From JARRKC01 sp963723965 (GTDB taxonomy: Bacteria; Acidobacteriota; UBA6911; RPQK01; JAPXNP01): a stretch of 64,000 nucleotides of DNA. Shown one piece after another: positions 1 through 9,140 of this stretch. How positions within the stretch are numbered: position 1 is the first letter of the stretch; each line of letters begins with the position of its first letter. The position numbers were made by a program, and so were the translations under genes. The DNA lies in the NCBI GenBank assembly GCA_963723965.1, contig CAVRSV010000007.1, positions 682,001 to 746,000 on the forward strand. The letters run 5' to 3'. The notes below the pieces were generated by a model, which did not search any database, had not been told where the DNA came from, and worked only from the letters and a program-made list of their open reading frames with translations.

Positions 1-481
1 GCAATGCCAGAAAGCGAGCCAGAACCCGCTTCACGTTGCCGTCCAGGACGGCGCAGGGCTTCCCCAGGGCGATCGACAGGATCGCGCCTGCCGAATAGCG
101 CCCGATTCCGGGAAGGCGCAACAGCTCATCGAGGCGATCCGGAAACATGCCGCCCCGGTCCCGGGAGACGATCCGGGCCGTCCGATGCAGATTGCGGGCT
201 CGGCTGTAGTAGCCAAGACCCGCCCACAGGTCCAGGACCTCCGCCTCGTCGGCAGCCGCCAGTTCCTGTACGGAAGGATAGGCGGCCAGGAACTTCTCAT
301 AGTAGGGCAGCACGGTCTGCACCTGGGTCTGCTGAAGCATCACCTCGGAGAGCCAGATGCGGTAAGGGTCGGGCCGGCGCCGCCAGGGCAGATCGCGCTG
401 ATTGCGATCGAACCAGTCGATCACCCGGCGTGCCCACTGGGCCGGGTCGGTGGGAGGTTCGAGTCTCGGGGATGGCCTCAC
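1..481 (-). CDS. mutY: A/G-specific adenine glycosylase MutY, 3' part missing
   Basis: Base-excision repair glycosylase that removes adenine mispaired with 8-oxoguanine. Only the N-terminal ~160 residues lie in the window, because the gene runs off the left edge. Visible family motifs are DLPWRRRPDPYRIWLSEVML followed by QQTQVQT (catalytic Glu in SEVML), LWAGLGYYSRARNLH, the helix-hairpin-helix LPGIGRYSAGAI, and VLDGNVKRVLAR with the catalytic Asp. The only in-frame start downstream of a stop is GTG at 481, just after the stop of the acyl-CoA dehydrogenase, so the two are probably co-transcribed. The [4Fe-4S] cysteines and the NUDIX-like C-terminal domain fall outside the window and cannot be checked. 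Confidence 0.9.
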   Translation of the reverse strand, partial: MRPSPRLEPPTDPAQWARRVIDWFDRNQRDLPWRRRPDPYRIWLSEVMLQQTQVQTVLPYYEKFLAAYPSVQELAAADEAEVLDLWAGLGYYSRARNLHRTARIVSRDRGGMFPDRLDELLRLPGIGRYSAGAILSIALGKPCAVLDGNVKRVLARFLAL

Positions 482-491
482 AGCGACAGGA

Positions 492-1649
492 TTATCTCAG
501 AAGCTGCTTCGCGATGGTGGCGAGCTGCATATTCGACGTCCCTTCGTAGATCGAGCCGATCTTGGAGTCTCGGAAGTACTTCTCTGCTGCGTAGTCCTTC
601 GAGAATCCGTATCCCCCGTAGACCTCCAGAGCCTGCGAAGCGATCCGTTCCGCCGCTACCGAACTGAAGTACTTGGCCTGGGCGGCGGCCGTGACGAAGT
701 CGCTGCCGGCTTCCTTCAGCCGGGCGGCATTGTAGACCATCAGTCGGGCCGCCTCGAGTTGGGTGGCCAACTCGGCAAGTGTGAACTGGATGCCCTGGAA
801 CTCGCCGATCGGGTGTCCAAAGGCCGTCCTCTCCTTGGCGTACTGAACCGCTCCGTTCAGCGCCCCGCGGGCGAGCCCGATCATCTGCGCTCCAATGCCG
901 ATGCGCCCCTCGTTGAGAGTCTCGATGGCGATCCGATAGCCCTTTCCCACCTCACCGAGCACGTTCTCCAGCGGGACTTCGCAATCGTCCAGGAGCAGTT
1001 CGCAGGTGGAGGAAGCGCGAATGCCAAGCTTGTCTTCCTTCTTCCCCACCGTGAAGCCGGGAAAGCTCTTCTCGATCAGGAAGGCGGTGATGCCCTTATA
1101 GCCGAGGGAGCTGTCGACGGTCGCAAAAACGATGAATAGCTCCGCCTCCTTGGCATTGGTGATCCAGAGCTTGCGGCCGTTCAGACGATAGCGGTCCCCT
1201 TTCAGCTCCGCTCGACACTCCAGGGCGAAGGCATCGCTTCCGGAGCCGGCCTCCGAGAGCGCATATGCCCCCACCCAGGACGCAGCAAGGCGGGGAAGGT
1301 ACCGTTCCTTCTGGTCACGGTTTCCCCAGCGATTGAGGGCGTTGTCGACGAGCGTGTTCTGGACGTCACAGACGACCCCGGCCGATGCATCGACGGCGCT
1401 GAGCTCTTCGACGGCGAGGATGGCCATGAAGAAGCCGGCTCCCGTGCCCCCGAAGGCCTCGGGAACGTCGATGCCCATCAAACCCAGCTCGAAGAACTGG
1501 CTCAGAATCTCCGAGCGGAATTCACCCTTCCGGTCCATCTCTTCCACGTGCGGACGGACTGCCGCATCGGCAAATTCGGCCACACTGTCCCGAAAGAGCC
1601 TCTCGTCATCCGACAATTCCGTCAACGGCCCCGACGTCAGTATCGCCAT
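492..1649 (-). CDS. Acyl-CoA dehydrogenase (short-chain/butyryl-CoA type)
   Basis: FAD flavoenzyme oxidising acyl-CoA to trans-2-enoyl-CoA in fatty-acid or branched-chain amino-acid breakdown. The 385-aa length is typical. The family signature YALSEAGSGSDAF sits in the middle domain, followed by ITNAKEA, RTAFGHPIGEFQ and YGGYGFSKDY. The C-terminal IYEGTSNMQ places the catalytic base at Glu369, the position used by short-chain and glutaryl-type enzymes rather than isovaleryl-CoA dehydrogenase. A GGGGAG ribosome site lies 9 nt before the ATG. The mutY gene follows within 11 nt. Substrate is not decided by sequence; the branched-chain oxoacid dehydrogenase operon at 6.9-10.2 kb makes a role downstream of it plausible, but this is inference. 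Confidence 0.93.
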   Translation of the reverse strand: MAILTSGPLTELSDDERLFRDSVAEFADAAVRPHVEEMDRKGEFRSEILSQFFELGLMGIDVPEAFGGTGAGFFMAILAVEELSAVDASAGVVCDVQNTLVDNALNRWGNRDQKERYLPRLAASWVGAYALSEAGSGSDAFALECRAELKGDRYRLNGRKLWITNAKEAELFIVFATVDSSLGYKGITAFLIEKSFPGFTVGKKEDKLGIRASSTCELLLDDCEVPLENVLGEVGKGYRIAIETLNEGRIGIGAQMIGLARGALNGAVQYAKERTAFGHPIGEFQGIQFTLAELATQLEAARLMVYNAARLKEAGSDFVTAAAQAKYFSSVAAERIASQALEVYGGYGFSKDYAAEKYFRDSKIGSIYEGTSNMQLATIAKQLLR

Positions 1650-1733
1650 GATCGTGGCTCCCCTTTTGAAGTTGCCTTTGCCCTTATCATAAACTCCATC
1701 CTAATTGTCCGTCCCGGAAAGGACTTTGTCATC

Positions 1734-2642
1734 ATGGTGAGAACCCTCAAGACCCGCGCGGAACTGCCGGAAATCGTCGATCAGATCCAGGAAACCTACC
1801 AGGACACCCGACTGCGGCTGCATCATCTGGGTGAGACCCCGCTGCCCAATGAGCGCGCCGTCATCAGCCTCGTCGAGAAGCTCCGGGCGGTTCTCTTCCC
1901 GGGCTTCTTCGGGAAGGAATATGTCACTCGCAGCAGCGTGGCGTATTACACCGGTGAGTTGATCTACGAGATTCACGAAGTCCTGAGCGACGAGATCTTC
2001 AAGGCCTGGCAAAGCTGCGTGGACGACGGCGGACCGGACGCCTGTCACGAGAAGGCGCAACAGCGCTCACTGGAGGTCCTGCGCGCCATCCCCGAGCTGC
2101 GCCGTCTGCTCGCTCTCGACGCCCAGGCGGCCTACGACGGCGACCCGGCTGCCAAGAGTGTCGATGAGATTATCTTCAGCTATCCGGGGATGATGGCCAT
2201 CACCATCCACCGCATCGCGCACGAACTCTACAAGCAGAAGATCCCTCTGATCCCACGCATTATGAGTGAGTACGCCCATCGCAAGACGGGCATCGATATC
2301 CATCCGGGGGCCACCATCGGCGAGCGTTTCTTCATCGATCACGGAACCGGCGTCGTCGTCGGTGAAACCACTGATATCGGCAACAATGTGACCCTCTACC
2401 AGGGCGTCACGCTGGGGGCTCTCAGCTTCAAGGAGGGCGCCGATGCGATGCGCGACCGCAAGCGTCATCCCACCATCGAAGACAATGTCGTCATCTACGC
2501 CGGCGCAACCATCCTGGGTGGTGAGACGGTGATCGGCAGCGGTTCGGTCGTCGGAGGAAATGTCTGGGTCATTCACAGCATCCCCCCGCGCACCAAGGTG
2601 ATGCTCGAGCTGCCGAAGCTCAAGATCCAGTCGAACGAGTAG
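1734..2642 (+). CDS. cysE: Serine O-acetyltransferase
   Basis: Transfers acetyl from acetyl-CoA to L-serine, giving O-acetylserine for cysteine synthesis. The start ATG at 1734 has an AAGGA site about 11 nt upstream; an open frame extends further upstream but overlaps the divergent acyl-CoA dehydrogenase promoter and shows no conserved sequence. The product is 302 aa: a helical N-terminal region of ~185 residues, then a left-handed beta-helix with hexapeptide repeats around HPGATIGERFFIDHGTGVVV and GETTDIGNNVTLYQGVTLGA, carrying the catalytic Asp-His pair (IDHGTG). The longer N-terminus resembles the EpsC/SrpH-like branch of serine acetyltransferases. No cysteine synthase is nearby. Confidence 0.92.
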   Translation: MVRTLKTRAELPEIVDQIQETYQDTRLRLHHLGETPLPNERAVISLVEKLRAVLFPGFFGKEYVTRSSVAYYTGELIYEIHEVLSDEIFKAWQSCVDDGGPDACHEKAQQRSLEVLRAIPELRRLLALDAQAAYDGDPAAKSVDEIIFSYPGMMAITIHRIAHELYKQKIPLIPRIMSEYAHRKTGIDIHPGATIGERFFIDHGTGVVVGETTDIGNNVTLYQGVTLGALSFKEGADAMRDRKRHPTIEDNVVIYAGATILGGETVIGSGSVVGGNVWVIHSIPPRTKVMLELPKLKIQSNE

Positions 2643-2644
2643 TC

Positions 2645-2679
2645 AGTTTCTAGTTTCTAGTTTCTAGTTTCGAGTTTCG
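2645..2679. repeat. Heptamer tandem repeat, locus A (AGTTTCT/G)x5
   Basis: Five head-to-tail 7-bp units: AGTTTCT three times, then AGTTTCG twice. The array starts 3 nt after the cysE stop and fills most of the gap between two convergent genes. The unit is the reverse complement of the unit at 22793-22825, so the two sites belong to one family. Confidence 0.9.
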
Positions 2680-2696
2680 TAGGAGCTCTCGCGCGT

Positions 2697-3335
2697 TCAG
2701 GTGCCTTCGCGGAGGCGCAGGCTTTCGCGCAGGTGGGAGCGATCGCCGAGCGATTTCAGCATGGGTCCCTGCCCGGTTATCTCCACGACGCCCAGAGAGG
2801 CCACCGGCATGTCGATTCGGTCACGGTAGCGTCCGACATCGATGCCCAGTAGAGCGCACAGCATGATCCGGATCGTGGCCTTGTGTGAGACGACGAGCAC
2901 GTTTCCGGACGAGTAGTTCCGTTCGATCCTTTCCAGAACGGAAGAGCTGCGCCGGCCGACTTCGATGCCCCGCTCGCCGCCGCTGGGGGCATTCCAGCCC
3001 GGATCGGCCATCCAACGAACATACTCGTCATGGTAAAGACGGCTCACTTCCTCCGGTGTCTTGCCTTCCCAGAGACCGAAGGCAATCTCCCGGAGTCCAT
3101 CGTCGAGATGTGCTGTCAGACCGACCAACTCGCACACGGGCCGGGCAGTGGCCAGCGCCCGCTTCAGCGGGCTGCAGAAGACGGCATTCCAGGAAAGGTT
3201 TCGGTACGCTTGGGCAAAGTCGCGGGCCATCTCATGCCCCTCCGGTGAGAGTTCGGGATCGAGGGTGCCGCAGAATCCACCCGTGCGACTCGCATCGGTC
3301 TCGCCATGACGGAGAAAGTAGAGAGTCAAGTTCAT
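2697..3335 (-). CDS. Histidine phosphatase family protein (phosphoglycerate mutase-like)
   Basis: Branch-1 histidine phosphatase, 212 aa. The catalytic RHG motif is at residues 9-11 (LYFLRHGETDA). The second half has the partner residues REIAFGLWEGKTPEE and the second catalytic His in LVVSHKATIRI. This family covers GpmB-like phosphatases, alpha-ribazole phosphatase and broad-specificity sugar phosphatases. Nothing in the neighbourhood (cysE, a secreted glycosidase-like gene) fixes the substrate. The divergent gene begins about 160 nt upstream. Confidence 0.85.
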   Translation of the reverse strand: MNLTLYFLRHGETDASRTGGFCGTLDPELSPEGHEMARDFAQAYRNLSWNAVFCSPLKRALATARPVCELVGLTAHLDDGLREIAFGLWEGKTPEEVSRLYHDEYVRWMADPGWNAPSGGERGIEVGRRSSSVLERIERNYSSGNVLVVSHKATIRIMLCALLGIDVGRYRDRIDMPVASLGVVEITGQGPMLKSLGDRSHLRESLRLREGT

Positions 3336-3493
3336 GGATCGATCACTCCCGGCCAGCAGTGAGGCTGCCCCTTTCCTTCCAGTCTAGAGCATCCGCTCCG
3401 GATCGGCGACATCCTGCGAATGGCTCCCGTATCCCCCCGCACTTCCGCCCTCCCCGGTTGACAGGTGCGCGGAGAAGGGGAAGACTCCGAGGC

Positions 3494-5773
3494 ATGAACC
3501 GGCAACCGGCATTCCCCTGGCTTGTCCTGCTATGGCTCGCGCTGCTCGCTCCCGCAGCCATGGCTGCCCCGAAACCCATCGCGCTCTTTTACGATCAGTC
3601 GCAACGGCCTCTCTCGTTCGCCGCTGCCGAGATTCGGCGCGCCCAGACGGAGCAGGCCGGCAGCCTCGCCGAGTATGCTCTCACCGCTCTGGGAGGCACC
3701 CGGGCCGAGCTCCAGATCGTAATCTCGGCCGACCCGGAAGCCTCCGGCCGCATTGCGGCCCAACTGTCCGTCGCCCCCATGGCCTCGGACGCCTGGCAGT
3801 CCTATTCGATCCGCACGAGCGGCTCCACCCTCGCCGTTCTGGCGGCTGACCCGGTGGGGGCCATGTATGGGGGCCTGGACATGGCGGAAGCGATCCGCCT
3901 GGGCACGCTGGCAGCCGTCTCGAGCTCCGATCATGCCCCCTACGTCCGGCGCCGGGGCATCAAATTCAACATCCCTCTGGATGCGCGAACTCCCAGCTAC
4001 TCGGACAACTCGGACGCCGCCCAGAAGAACATACCCGAAATGTGGAGTTTCGATTTCTGGCGCTCCTTTCTGGACGACCTCGCCCGGAACCGGTTCAACG
4101 TCCTCACCCTGTGGAGCCTCCATCCCTTCCCTTCGCTGGTGAAAGTCCCGGAATATCCCGACATTGCCCTCGACGACGTCAAGAGGACCACGCTTCCGCT
4201 GGACGGGTCCTTCTCACATAGCGGTTCCGACATGGTTCGCCCCGCCATGCTCGACTCCCTCGAAACCGTCAGGACGATCCGCATCGACGAAAAGATCGAA
4301 TTCTGGCGGGATGTCATGCAGTACGCTCATGACCGGGGCATCGAAGTCTATTTCTTCACCTGGAACATCTTCACCTGGGGCACCTTTCAGAAGCATGGGA
4401 TCGATCCCTCTCAGGACAACCCGGAGACGATCCGGTACTTCCGGGATTCGGTGCGGGAAATGGTGCTCACCTATCCTCTGCTGGCCGGCTTCGGCATCAC
4501 GGCCGGGGAGCAGATGGAGGATCGAGACGACGAGTTCTCGAAGGAAAGGTGGCTCTGGAAGACCTACGGGGAGGGGATCCGGGATGCGCTGAAGCTGCAG
4601 CCGGGGCGCGATTTCCGGTTGATCCACCGGTTCCATCAAACCGCCCTCGGCGAGATTCTTCAGGCGTGGCGCGACTACCCATCCACTTTTGAGCTGAGTT
4701 TCAAATACGCCATCGCCCACGTCTATTCGGTGCCCAACCCTCCTTTCATCAAGGCCGCGCTCCCCTATCTCCGTCCGGAACATCCGACCTGGTTGACCAT
4801 TCGCGACGACGATTTCTACAGCTTCAGAAACGGCGATCCCGGATTCGTCCGTGCCTTCATGCGGGACCTGCCGCCGCAAGAATTGCTGGCCGGCTTCTAC
4901 ATGGGGCCGGACGGTTACGTGTGGGGCCGCGAGTTCCTCTCCAGGCATCCCGAAACTCCCCGGCAGACGATCCTCTCCAAACGCTGGTACAACTTCATGC
5001 TCTGGGGACGGCTTGCCTATGATCCTTCCCTTCCGGACGACCTCTTCGTCAGGACACTGGCGCAGCGTTTTCCGGAGGTCGACGCGACCGGACTGTCCGA
5101 GGCCTGGACGGCCGCTTCGGAGATCTTCCCTCAGATCACCCGCTTCTTCTGGGGAGACATCGACCTGCGCTGGTTTCCAGAGGCGTGCCTGAGTCACCCC
5201 CGATGGCGTGGTTTCTACACGGTGAGAGACTTCATCGTGCAGGAAACCATGCCGCAGAGCGGCATCCTCAACATTCTGGACTGGCGGAGGCGAAAGGCGG
5301 CGGGCCGGCCCATGGAAGGCATCACTCCCCTGCAGGTTGCCGACAACCTCGAGAACCTATCCAGGCAGACCCTGGGATGGATCGGGGGGCTTCGGCGGGA
5401 AAGCCTCCGGGACCGGGAGCTGGTTCGCACGCTTGGAGACCTCGAGGCCATGGCCGACCTCGGCCTCTACTATTCGGAGAAGATCCGGGGGGCGGCCGAG
5501 CTGGGGTTGTTCGACCTCACCTCCGACGAGGCACAGCGGCAGAGCGCCCTCATCCACCTTCGCCGAGCCGTCGGACACTGGCAACGCTACGCCAGCGCCT
5601 ACACCGAACAGTACGAACAGCCGCGACTCTACAACCGGGTCGGGTGGGTGGACATTCCGTCACTGTTGAAGGAGGTGGAACGAGACGTTCTGATTGCGGA
5701 GCTCTGGGCCCCCGGGACCCTGCCCCAGGAGGAACGGGCTGCCCCCGCCGCGGACAGACCCTTCAAACAGTAG
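3494..5773 (+). CDS. Secreted glycosidase-like protein (GH20/GH67-type fold, substrate unknown)
   Basis: The ATG at 3494 begins a clear Sec signal peptide (hydrophobic core LVLLWLALLAPAAMA), giving 759 aa; the frame is open far upstream but that part is antisense to the phosphatase gene. Residues ~30-150 look like the small alpha/beta domain that precedes the barrel in GH20 and GH67 enzymes, ending in AMYGGLDMAEAIR. A barrel-like region follows, starting at YVRRRGIKFNIPLDA and running through RNRFNVLTLW, GIEVYFFTWNIFTWG and GFGITAGEQM, where the Glu is a candidate catalytic acid. The C-terminal 200 residues are helical. I recognise the architecture but no characterised family with confidence. 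dinB starts 9 nt downstream, so the two probably share a transcript. Confidence 0.6.
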   Translation: MNRQPAFPWLVLLWLALLAPAAMAAPKPIALFYDQSQRPLSFAAAEIRRAQTEQAGSLAEYALTALGGTRAELQIVISADPEASGRIAAQLSVAPMASDAWQSYSIRTSGSTLAVLAADPVGAMYGGLDMAEAIRLGTLAAVSSSDHAPYVRRRGIKFNIPLDARTPSYSDNSDAAQKNIPEMWSFDFWRSFLDDLARNRFNVLTLWSLHPFPSLVKVPEYPDIALDDVKRTTLPLDGSFSHSGSDMVRPAMLDSLETVRTIRIDEKIEFWRDVMQYAHDRGIEVYFFTWNIFTWGTFQKHGIDPSQDNPETIRYFRDSVREMVLTYPLLAGFGITAGEQMEDRDDEFSKERWLWKTYGEGIRDALKLQPGRDFRLIHRFHQTALGEILQAWRDYPSTFELSFKYAIAHVYSVPNPPFIKAALPYLRPEHPTWLTIRDDDFYSFRNGDPGFVRAFMRDLPPQELLAGFYMGPDGYVWGREFLSRHPETPRQTILSKRWYNFMLWGRLAYDPSLPDDLFVRTLAQRFPEVDATGLSEAWTAASEIFPQITRFFWGDIDLRWFPEACLSHPRWRGFYTVRDFIVQETMPQSGILNILDWRRRKAAGRPMEGITPLQVADNLENLSRQTLGWIGGLRRESLRDRELVRTLGDLEAMADLGLYYSEKIRGAAELGLFDLTSDEAQRQSALIHLRRAVGHWQRYASAYTEQYEQPRLYNRVGWVDIPSLLKEVERDVLIAELWAPGTLPQEERAAPAADRPFKQ

Positions 5774-5782
5774 TCGCCGACG

Positions 5783-6853
5783 ATGGATCGCTGCATCTTC
5801 CATGTCGATATGGATGCCTTCTATGCGTCGATCGAGCAGCGCGACCATCCGGAGTTCCGGGACCGGCCGGTGGTGGTCGGCGCCGATCCGAGGCAGGGGT
5901 TCGGCCGGGGCGTCGTCGCCGCCTGCTCTTACGAAGCCCGCAAGTTCGGTATCCACTCCGCCCTGCCGATCAGCCAGGCTTACCGGCGGTGTCCGGATGC
6001 CGTTTTCGTGCGCCCCGACATGTCCAAGTACGTCGAAACCAGCCGGCGGATCCGGTCGATCTTCAGCGAGTTCACGGACCGCGTGGAGCCCCTGAGCATC
6101 GACGAGGCGTTCCTCGATGTCAGCCACCTCGTCCGGGATCCCGAGGCCGCGATTCGGCTGGCACGCGACCTGAAACAGAGAATCCGTGCGAGGGAAGGAT
6201 TGACCGCCTCCGTCGGAATCGGGCCCAGCAAGTTCATCGCCAAAATCGCCTCCGATCTGCGCAAGCCGGACGGCCTGCTGCTGATTCGACCGCATGAAGT
6301 GCAGCGGTTCCTCGATCCTCTTCCCATCTCCCGGATCTGGGGAGTCGGCCCCCGTACCGAGCAGAAGCTCGAGCAGATGGGAGTCACCACCATTCGCCAG
6401 CTCCGCCGCATCGATGCGGCGACGCTGGAGAGTCGCTTCGGCAAGCTCGGAGGTCACCTGTCCCGCCTCGCACGGGGCGTCGACGAGCGTCCCGTGGTCG
6501 TCGAGCGCCAGACCAAGTCGATCAGCCAGGAACACACGTTCCTCGAGGATACGGCCGACCGTGCGGAGATGGAGACGACCCTGACTGCCATGGGGCGGAA
6601 GGTGGCGCGCCGACTTCGCGAGGCCGAGCTGGAGGCACGGACTGTGTGCCTGAAACTCCGCTACAGCAGCTTCCGCACACTGACTCGCCAGGTGACGCTC
6701 AAGCAGCCTACCGACGACGACGCAGAGATCATCGCCATCGTCCGGACGCTCCTGGAGCGCCAGCTCCGCCCGGGTGACAAGGTTCGGCTCTTGGGAGTGG
6801 GGGTCTCATCCCTCGCAAGACGGGGATCCGAACGGCAACTCTCCCTGTTCTGA
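5783..6853 (+). CDS. dinB: DNA polymerase IV (Y-family translesion polymerase)
   Basis: Error-prone translesion polymerase, 356 aa. It begins with the catalytic FHVDMDAFYASIE (Asp9) and carries the second acidic pair in PLSIDEAFLDVS. The helix-hairpin-helix region ISRIWGVGPRTEQKLEQMG is followed by the little-finger domain. The protein ends RQLSLF, a beta-clamp binding peptide of the QLxLF type, so the C-terminus is intact. It converges on the E2 gene, with only 6 nt between stops. No lexA box was seen before the upstream gene. Confidence 0.95.
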   Translation: MDRCIFHVDMDAFYASIEQRDHPEFRDRPVVVGADPRQGFGRGVVAACSYEARKFGIHSALPISQAYRRCPDAVFVRPDMSKYVETSRRIRSIFSEFTDRVEPLSIDEAFLDVSHLVRDPEAAIRLARDLKQRIRAREGLTASVGIGPSKFIAKIASDLRKPDGLLLIRPHEVQRFLDPLPISRIWGVGPRTEQKLEQMGVTTIRQLRRIDAATLESRFGKLGGHLSRLARGVDERPVVVERQTKSISQEHTFLEDTADRAEMETTLTAMGRKVARRLREAELEARTVCLKLRYSSFRTLTRQVTLKQPTDDDAEIIAIVRTLLERQLRPGDKVRLLGVGVSSLARRGSERQLSLF

Positions 6854-6859
6854 CGGCGT

Positions 6860-8062
6860 CTACTCGAGGAGCAGAAGGCCGGGAGTCTCCAGCAGCCGGA
6901 TGACGTGGTGGAGGAACTGGGCGGCGACCATCCCATCCACGATACGGTGGTCGAGGGACAGGGAGAGATTCATGGTCTCCCGGATGACGACTTCCCCATC
7001 CCGGACCACCGGCTTCTTGGCGATCTTGTGGATGGCGAGAATCGCAACCTCCGGGTAGTTGATCACGGGGGTCGCGGCAATGCCGCCGAGCGGTCCCAGA
7101 CTGGTCACCGTAAAGGTGCCGCCCTTCAGATTATCGAGACTGACACGGCCCTTCTTGGCGGCTTCGGTCAGCGCCTGGATCTCCTCGGCGAGCGGCAACA
7201 GCCGTTTCGAATCGACGTCGCGGACGATCGGCACGATCAGCCCATCGGGCGTGGCGGTCGCGATTCCGATGTTGTAATACTTGAGCAGGCGGATTTCGCC
7301 CTTGCCTTCGTCCAACGTCGAGTTGACGAGCGGATATTCCTTGAGACCCGAGACGACGGCCTTGAGGATGAAGGGAAGGTACGTGAGCCGTCGCGAGCTG
7401 TCCGCCTCCAGGTACCGGTTCCGAAGTTCAACGAGCTGCGTCGCGTCCACCTCCTCGATGTAGGTATAGTGCACGGCCGTGCGGCTGGACAGCGTCAGCC
7501 GATCGCCGATCCTGCGGCGCAGCCCCCGGTAGGGAATCGTCTCGGTAGCACCGGGCGGCGCGGCTGCCGGGGGCTTCGGCATAGCCGGACCCGGCTCACC
7601 TCCGACCTGCCGGTCGAGATCCTCCTGGGTAACCCGCCCGCCGGGTCCCGTTCCTGCAATCTGCTGCAGATCCAGCCCCCGGGCCCGGGCCGCCCGTCGC
7701 ACAGCCGGCGTGGCCAGGATCTCCGACGAGGCTTTTTCGACGGCAGGTCTCCTTGTCTCACCGCCCGACCGAGTCGGTGCCGCAGCTTCACGGTCGCGCC
7801 CGCCGGACTCGGCCGGCACGGCACCTTCCGCCTCGATGACGACCAGGGTGGAACCCACCGCGACGGTTTCTCCCTCTGCTCCGCGGGTCTCCAGAACGAC
7901 CCCCTTGACCGGAGAGGGGATTTCGACGGTCGCCTTGTCGGTCATGATCTCGACCATGGGTTCGTCTTCAGCGACGGCGTCGCCTGCCTTGACCAGCCAA
8001 TGGACGATTTCCCCCTCCACGACTCCTTCGCCGATATCCGGCAACCTGAACTCATAGGCCAT
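6860..8062 (-). CDS. bkdB: Dihydrolipoamide acyltransferase (E2) of a 2-oxoacid dehydrogenase complex
   Basis: Core acyltransferase of the complex, 400 aa. The N-terminal lipoyl domain has the lipoylated Lys43 in IMTDKATVEIPSP. A linker rich in Ala, Glu and Arg leads to an E3-binding domain (ILATPAVRRAARARGLDL...GPGGRVTQEDL, ~residues 115-150). The catalytic domain ends with LSLDHRIVDGMVAAQF, containing the DHRxxDG active-site motif. It is the third gene of the E1 alpha-E1 beta-E2 operon. E3 (lipoamide dehydrogenase) is not in the window. Branched-chain specificity is inferred from the E1 subunit. Confidence 0.9.
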   Translation of the reverse strand: MAYEFRLPDIGEGVVEGEIVHWLVKAGDAVAEDEPMVEIMTDKATVEIPSPVKGVVLETRGAEGETVAVGSTLVVIEAEGAVPAESGGRDREAAAPTRSGGETRRPAVEKASSEILATPAVRRAARARGLDLQQIAGTGPGGRVTQEDLDRQVGGEPGPAMPKPPAAAPPGATETIPYRGLRRRIGDRLTLSSRTAVHYTYIEEVDATQLVELRNRYLEADSSRRLTYLPFILKAVVSGLKEYPLVNSTLDEGKGEIRLLKYYNIGIATATPDGLIVPIVRDVDSKRLLPLAEEIQALTEAAKKGRVSLDNLKGGTFTVTSLGPLGGIAATPVINYPEVAILAIHKIAKKPVVRDGEVVIRETMNLSLSLDHRIVDGMVAAQFLHHVIRLLETPGLLLLE

Positions 8063-8103
8063 GAGTGCTTCCTCGCTGCGGCTCGGAGACCGGACCCGTC
8101 ACA

Positions 8104-9081
8104 CTAGAAGCTGGCCACCTGAGCCAGGGCCTGACGAATCCGTCTCTCGTTGGGCAGATACTCGTTTTCGAGCGTATATGGAAAGGGCGTGTCGAAACCC
8201 GTCACCCTGAGGATCGGGGCCTGCAGATTCAACAGCGCCTTCTCACAGATCGTGGCGGCCAATTCCGCCCCAAATCCGCACGTCCGCGGTGCCTCGTGCA
8301 CGATCACGACCCGTCCCGTCTTCTTCACCGAATTCAGGATCGTATCAATATCGAAAGGCATCAGCGTCCGCAGATCGATGACTTCAGCGGAGATTCCGTC
8401 TTCGGCTGCCGCCGTCTCTGCGCTCTCGAGGACCGAGTGCAACATCGAGCCATAGGCCAGCGCGGTTACATCCGAACCCTCCCGGGCGATCTCGGCCTTG
8501 CCCAGCTCTACCACGAAATCCCCTTCCCGCACCTCTCCTCGGGCCGCACGGTAGATCCTCTTCGGTTCCAGGAAGATGACCGGGTTCTCATCCCGAATCG
8601 ACGCGATCAAAAGTCCCTTGGCGTCCGAGGGGTTGGAGGGAACCACCACCTTGAGACCCGGAGTATGGATGAAATAGGCCTCCGGGCTCTGGGAGTGATA
8701 GTGTCCGCCGCGGATCCCTCCGCCGTACGGCGTGCGAATGACCAGCGGGCACGTAAACTGACCTCCGGATCGATAGCGGACTTTGGCGGCTTCATTGACG
8801 ATCTGATCGAAGGCAGGATAGATGAAGTCGGCAAACTGAATCTCCGGAACCGGCCTCAGTCCATTCATGGCCATCCCGATGGCCGCTCCGACGATCCCCG
8901 CTTCGGCCAGCGGAGAATCGAAGACACGGGCCGGTCCGAACTCTTCCTGCAGACCCTGGGTGGCCCGAAAAACTCCTCCAAACTGGCCGACATCCTCTCC
9001 AAAAACAACCACTCGGCTGTCTCGGCGCATCTCGACTCGCAGAGCGTCGTTAACAGCCTGAATCATATTCATCGTGGGCAT
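8104..9081 (-). CDS. bkdAB: 2-oxoacid dehydrogenase E1 component, beta subunit
   Basis: Thiamine-diphosphate-dependent E1 beta subunit, 325 aa, the usual length for the heterotetrameric type. Recognisable blocks are VVVFGEDVGQFGGVFRAT, FDSPLAEAGIVGAAIGMA, RSGGQFTCPLVIRTPYGGGI and HSQSPEAYFIHTPGLKVVVP. It lies between E1 alpha (59 nt upstream) and E2 (41 nt downstream) on the same strand. It forms the alpha2beta2 E1 with the upstream product and decarboxylates branched-chain 2-oxoacids or pyruvate. Confidence 0.93.
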   Translation of the reverse strand: MPTMNMIQAVNDALRVEMRRDSRVVVFGEDVGQFGGVFRATQGLQEEFGPARVFDSPLAEAGIVGAAIGMAMNGLRPVPEIQFADFIYPAFDQIVNEAAKVRYRSGGQFTCPLVIRTPYGGGIRGGHYHSQSPEAYFIHTPGLKVVVPSNPSDAKGLLIASIRDENPVIFLEPKRIYRAARGEVREGDFVVELGKAEIAREGSDVTALAYGSMLHSVLESAETAAAEDGISAEVIDLRTLMPFDIDTILNSVKKTGRVVIVHEAPRTCGFGAELAATICEKALLNLQAPILRVTGFDTPFPYTLENEYLPNERRIRQALAQVASF

Positions 9082-9140
9082 GACACGTCAGTCTCTATGT
9101 TTGATCCACTCCCCCGTCGCGGCCGCGCGCACCGCGAAGC

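Noticed and set aside
2885..3493. N-terminal extension of the glycosidase-like gene
   Set aside because: It is antisense to the histidine phosphatase, and the ATG at 3494 begins a proper signal peptide.
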